Shown: piece after piece, positions 5,851-9,050 of the stretch
How the letters are laid out: each line of letters starts with the position of its first letter
How positions within the stretch are numbered: the first letter of the stretch is position 1
NCBI GenBank assembly: GCA_027021325.1
Contig: JALUUN010000220.1
Location: 1-9,050 of the forward strand
Length of the DNA: 9,050 bases
DNA from: Planctomycetota bacterium
Lineage (GTDB): Bacteria > Planctomycetota > UBA1135
Direction of reading: 5' to 3'
Notes under the pieces: model-generated
The model's database searches: none
Told to the model about the DNA's origin: nothing
Seen by the model: the letters and a program-made list of their open reading frames with translations, nothing else
Program-made: the position numbers and the translations under genes

Positions 5851-6207
5851 ACCGGAAGTACCCGGGTGTTCCTGGTCACCGGGTCTTGCGCCTGCCCCGG
5901 CGCCCTTCCCCGCGAAGGGCGTCCGGGGCGGGAGTCCATGCACTCCTTTCCTCATTCTGCTCCCGGGATGGGCGCCGCGGTCAGGGGCGGCGTCGCGCGG
6001 GAGCAGCCCGGCCCGGGAACGGGCCGGCACGAGGATCCCGGAGTCCCTTGCTGGACCGGCACCCGTGCCGGCTCCGGCCCGCGGCCCAGGCCGCACCCCG
6101 CCTGCCCGCCGGCTGCCGGCGGCCCGCTGCCCCGGGCAGCGGCCGCCTGAGCCGCGACTCCGGGCCGGCATCCGCACCGCACCATCGAAACCCCAGGGCA
6201 CGACCCC
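5851..6207 (+). promoter_or_regulatory. Structured 357-base rplL-rpoB spacer with a chain of hairpins
   Basis: No gene is supported here. At least five hairpins can be drawn. (1) 5894-5907 with 5915-5929: 14 pairs with one bulged T (5922). (2) GGAGT/ACTCC (5931-5935, 5942-5946), followed by a pyrimidine stretch TTTCCTC. (3) CTGCTCCCG/CGGGAGCAG (5957-5965, 5998-6006), enclosing a second helix CGCCGC/GCGGCG (5973-5978, 5987-5992). (4) CCGGCCCG/CGGGCCGG (6008-6015, 6020-6027) with a GGAA (GNRA) loop. (5) CCGGCA/TGCCGG (6056-6061, 6066-6071). A sixth, 6118-6131 with 6135-6147, ends about 60 bases before rpoB. In E. coli the equivalent spacer holds an attenuator and an RNase III site, so a similar role is plausible. 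GC content alone favours hairpins, which tempers the case. Confidence 0.55.
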
Positions 6208-9050
6208 ATGAGCGTCGACACCAGGAACCTGGACGAGAACCGGAATCGCAGCATCGCCGAGTTCGAGCTGCGCGACTACCGCAAGTTCCCCTTCCGCGAC
6301 CCGAAGCTTCTGCCGGGTCTCTCCGATCTCCAGGTCAAGGCCTACGAGGACTTCCTGCAGGTGACCGTGCCCGCGCGCAGGCGCCGGAGCCAGGGGCTGC
6401 AGGCCCTCTTCCAGGAGATCTTTCCCATCGAGAGCCACGACAAGAGTCTGGCCCTGGAGTTCCTCAGCTACACCCTCGGCCGGCCGCGTTACACCCCCGA
6501 GGAATGCCGCCAGCTGAAGTACACCTACGCCTACCCCTTGCGCGTGCGGGTGGCCCTGAACAAGGGCTCGGAGAAGGTCGAGGAGGACATCTACCTCGGC
6601 GAGGTCCCGATCATGATGGGCGGCGGCGAGTTCATCGTGAACGGTTCGGAGCGGGTCATCGTCAGCCAGTTGCACCGCTCCCCAGGCATCGACTTCGCCG
6701 TGGACGTCCATGCCGGCGACAAGAAGTTCCATTCGGCGCGGATCATTCCTGAACGCGGCAGCTGGATCGAGATCACGGTCTCCAGCAAGGGAACCCTGCA
6801 GGTGCGGATCGACCAGCAGGGCAAGTTCTCCGCCCTGACCCTGCTGCGTGCCCTGAATCCGGACTGGTCCACGGACGACCAGATCCTGGCGCTCTTCTAC
6901 CCGACCGAGGTCATCAAGCGCGGTCGCTCGACGCGAGCGAAGTTCGCCCAGGCCCTCGAGGACCGGCTGGCTCTCGGCCAGGTCCGTGACATGAAGACCG
7001 GCGAGGTCTGGGTGGAGGCCGGCCAGCCGATCAGCGCCGAGGCCGCCGAGCGGATCGCCTCCTCGGACATCACCGAGGTCGGGGTCCTGGAATCGGTGGA
7101 GGATCCCCTGATCCTGGACTCCCTGAAGGAGGACACGACGCACAGCCACGAGGAGGCGTTGGCGGCGATCTACGCCAAGCTGCGTCCCGGCAATCCAATC
7201 CAGCTGGAAAAGGCCAGGGAGCTGGTCCACGACCGCTTCTTCGACGCCCAGCGCTACTGCCTGGGACGGGTCGGCCGCTTCCGGATCAACCGCAAGTTCA
7301 ACCGGCCGAAGCAGGACGACGAAGGGCCCGTGACCCTGAAGCCCGAGGACGTCCTCGACGCCGTGCGCTACCTCCTGGGCCTGCGCGCCGGGCGCGGTGA
7401 GGTGGACGACATCGACCATCTGGGTATCCGGAGGGTCCGGACCATTGCCGAACTGGCTTCCGAGGAGTTCCGCAAGGGCATGCTCAAGGTCGCCCGGGCG
7501 GCGGTGGACCGGATGTCGCAGAGCGACGACACCGAGACCCAGACGCCCCGCTCCCTGATCAATGCCAAGGCCTTTTCTACTTCCGTGGATCAGTTCTTCG
7601 CCCGCGGCGAACTGAGCCAGGTCGTGGACCAGACCAATCCGTTGAGCCAGCTGACCCACGAGCGGCGGCTGTCGGCCCTGGGCCCGGGCGGTCTCAACCG
7701 CAAGCGTGCCGGCTTCCAGGAGCGGGACGTGCACATCAGCCACTACGGTCGCCTGTGCCCGATCGAGACGCCGGAAGGCGCCAACATCGGCCTCATCAGC
7801 TCGCTGTCCCTGTTCGCCGTGGTGGACGACTACGGTTTCCTGGTCACGCCCTACCGGGTAGTGAAGAGGGGCAAGGTCACCGACGAGGTCGTGCATCTGC
7901 GTGCCGACGAGGAATACGAGCGTGTCTTTGCTCCCGCTGACTGCGGGTTCGACCCGAAGACCGGGAAGATCCAGGGCGACGAGGACGGCCTGGTCATGTG
8001 CCGCTGGCACGGCGAGTTCACCCGCAAGCCGGTGTCCGAGGTCGAGTTCGTGGACGTGGACCCGGGGCAGATCCTCGGCGTGTCCGCGGCCCTGATCCCC
8101 TTCCTCGAGCATGACGACGCCAACCGGGCCTTGATGGGCTCCAACATGCAGCGCCAGGCAGTGCCCCTGATCCGCACCGAGCCGCCGCTCATCGGTACCG
8201 GGCTGGAGCGGATCGTGGCCGAGAACAGCGGCATGGTGGTGCGGGCGCGGCGCGCCGGCACTGTCGAGTACGTGGACTCCACCTGCATCAAGTTGAAGGA
8301 GGATCCCGAGCCCTACGAGCTGCGCAAGTTCCAGGGCCTCAACGAGCGCACCTGCCTCAACCAGCGGCCCCTGGTGCGGGTGGGCCAGAAGGTCAAGCGC
8401 GGCCAGGTCCTTGCCGACGGCGCCGGTACCCACGACGGCGAGCTGGCTCTGGGCAAGAACCTCCTGGTCGCGTTCATGTCCTGGGAGGGCTACAACTACG
8501 AAGACGCCATCGTGGTGTCCGAGCGCCTGGTGCGCGACGATGTCTTCACCTCCATCCACATCGAGGAATACGAGGCGGAGATCCGTGAGACGACCCTCGG
8601 CAAGGAGGAGTTCACCCGCGACATCCCCAACGCCGGCGAACGGGCGCTGCGCAACCTGGACGAGGACGGCATCGTCCGCATCGGCACCCGGGTCGGACCG
8701 AACGACATCCTGGTCGGCAAGATCGCGCCCAAGAGCAAGACCGAGCTGACCCCGGAGGAGCGGCTGCTGCACGCGATCTTCGGCCGTGCCGGCGAGGACG
8801 TGAAGAACGTCTCGCTGAAGCTGCCGGCGGGCGTCCGCGGCATCGTCATCGGTGCCCAGAAGTTCACCCGGAAGGTGAACATGACGCCGGCGGAGCGGCG
8901 CGAGGCGCACGAGAAGATCCGCGCCATCGAGGCCGAGTTCGACCGGGTCTTCCGCAGCGAACTCACCGCCGCCTTCCAGGAGCTGGAGGAGTACCTCGGG
9001 AGCAAGATCAAAGATCCGAAGACCGGCAAGGCGGTGCGCATCACCGATGC
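6208..9050 (+). CDS. rpoB: RNA polymerase beta subunit (3' end outside the window)
   Basis: RpoB forms one pincer and half of the active centre of RNA polymerase. 947 codons are present, and the frame is open at the window edge; the rest, including the catalytic-region lysines and the switch region, lies beyond. Visible landmarks in order: LPGLSDLQVKAYEDFL near the start, the fork-domain segment GGGEFIVNGSERVIVSQLHR (about 137-156), a lineage-specific domain at about 220-360, the rifampicin-pocket region (about 470-491), GLNRKRAGFQERDVHISHYG and CPIETPEGANIGLI (about 495-531), then GYNYEDAIVVSE with the acidic pair E765/D766, and the flap region up to the edge. Start: ATG 6208 with a modest AGGG at 6195-6198. 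In the pocket, residues 472 and 473 are both Val where E. coli has Phe514 and Met515. It follows rplL after a long spacer; rpoC would be expected next. Confidence 0.98.
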   Translation, partial: MSVDTRNLDENRNRSIAEFELRDYRKFPFRDPKLLPGLSDLQVKAYEDFLQVTVPARRRRSQGLQALFQEIFPIESHDKSLALEFLSYTLGRPRYTPEECRQLKYTYAYPLRVRVALNKGSEKVEEDIYLGEVPIMMGGGEFIVNGSERVIVSQLHRSPGIDFAVDVHAGDKKFHSARIIPERGSWIEITVSSKGTLQVRIDQQGKFSALTLLRALNPDWSTDDQILALFYPTEVIKRGRSTRAKFAQALEDRLALGQVRDMKTGEVWVEAGQPISAEAAERIASSDITEVGVLESVEDPLILDSLKEDTTHSHEEALAAIYAKLRPGNPIQLEKARELVHDRFFDAQRYCLGRVGRFRINRKFNRPKQDDEGPVTLKPEDVLDAVRYLLGLRAGRGEVDDIDHLGIRRVRTIAELASEEFRKGMLKVARAAVDRMSQSDDTETQTPRSLINAKAFSTSVDQFFARGELSQVVDQTNPLSQLTHERRLSALGPGGLNRKRAGFQERDVHISHYGRLCPIETPEGANIGLISSLSLFAVVDDYGFLVTPYRVVKRGKVTDEVVHLRADEEYERVFAPADCGFDPKTGKIQGDEDGLVMCRWHGEFTRKPVSEVEFVDVDPGQILGVSAALIPFLEHDDANRALMGSNMQRQAVPLIRTEPPLIGTGLERIVAENSGMVVRARRAGTVEYVDSTCIKLKEDPEPYELRKFQGLNERTCLNQRPLVRVGQKVKRGQVLADGAGTHDGELALGKNLLVAFMSWEGYNYEDAIVVSERLVRDDVFTSIHIEEYEAEIRETTLGKEEFTRDIPNAGERALRNLDEDGIVRIGTRVGPNDILVGKIAPKSKTELTPEERLLHAIFGRAGEDVKNVSLKLPAGVRGIVIGAQKFTRKVNMTPAERREAHEKIRAIEAEFDRVFRSELTAAFQELEEYLGSKIKDPKTGKAVRITD

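Noticed and set aside
5947..5956. Pyrimidine stretch after the GGAGT/ACTCC hairpin as an intrinsic terminator
   Set aside because: The stem has only five to six pairs and the tail is mixed T and C rather than a run of T, so a true intrinsic terminator is not supported.
5886..6752. A 288-codon + strand open frame across the rplL-rpoB spacer and the start of rpoB
   Set aside because: It overlaps rpoB in another frame for over 500 bases, has an Arg/Pro/Gly-rich composition typical of out-of-frame GC-rich DNA, and has no ribosome site.
5305..8910. A 1201-codon open frame on the minus strand
   Set aside because: It is exactly antisense to rplJ, rplL and rpoB, which are unmistakable. In DNA with very GC-rich third positions, stop codons are rare on the opposite strand. 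The product is low-complexity (L, G, D, H, V rich) with no recognisable domain.

Overview
This window is a conserved housekeeping locus: the translation/transcription cluster that in many bacteria runs from a small tRNA operon through tuf and the L11-L10 ribosomal protein genes into rpoB. Everything recognisable lies on the + strand. The DNA is strongly GC-rich, with heavy G/C use at third codon positions, and most intergenic stretches contain GC-rich inverted repeats. From remembered family resemblance only (a NusG with a PGYIM motif and a KOW tail ending near FGRATSVEIEHW, a 145-residue SecE with extra N-terminal membrane segments, and an RpoB N-terminus with a YTPEECRQLKYTY motif), I suspect a member of the Planctomycetota or a related phylum. 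That is moderate-confidence inference, not proof.

Layout. Bases 2-235 hold the 3' end of a response-regulator receiver domain. A good sigma70-type promoter follows (253-280), then four tRNA genes: Thr(TGT), Tyr(GTA), Gly(TCC) and Thr(GGT), between 309 and 883. This is the same gene order as thrU-tyrU-glyT-thrT-tufB in Escherichia coli. After a 226-base spacer with hairpins come tuf (1110-2315), rpmG (2392-2550, a 52-residue gene), secE (2593-3030), nusG (GTG start, 3047-3619), rplK (3709-4143), rplA (4147-4830), rplJ (4842-5387) and rplL (5440-5850). A 357-base gene-free stretch with a chain of strong predicted hairpins separates rplL from rpoB (6208 to the window end, 947 codons present, C-terminus missing).

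How the genes work together. The tRNAs and EF-Tu supply aminoacyl-tRNA to the ribosome. L33, L11, L1, L10 and L7/L12 are large-subunit proteins, and L11, L10 and L7/L12 form the GTPase-associated stalk to which EF-Tu binds. SecE is part of the SecYEG translocon. NusG binds RNA polymerase and couples transcription to translation. RpoB is the polymerase beta subunit. Most of the cluster is probably transcribed from the promoter before the first tRNA, with the intergenic hairpins as candidate processing or attenuation points. No second convincing promoter was seen.

I found no mobile element, CRISPR array, defence system or unknown gene. The points worth a second look are regulatory or subtle: the structured rplL-rpoB spacer, the long hairpin between tuf and rpmG, two natural substitutions in the rifampicin pocket of RpoB, and the absence of room for a classical L10 leader before rplJ. 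The very long minus-strand open frames are high-GC shadows of real genes and tRNAs.
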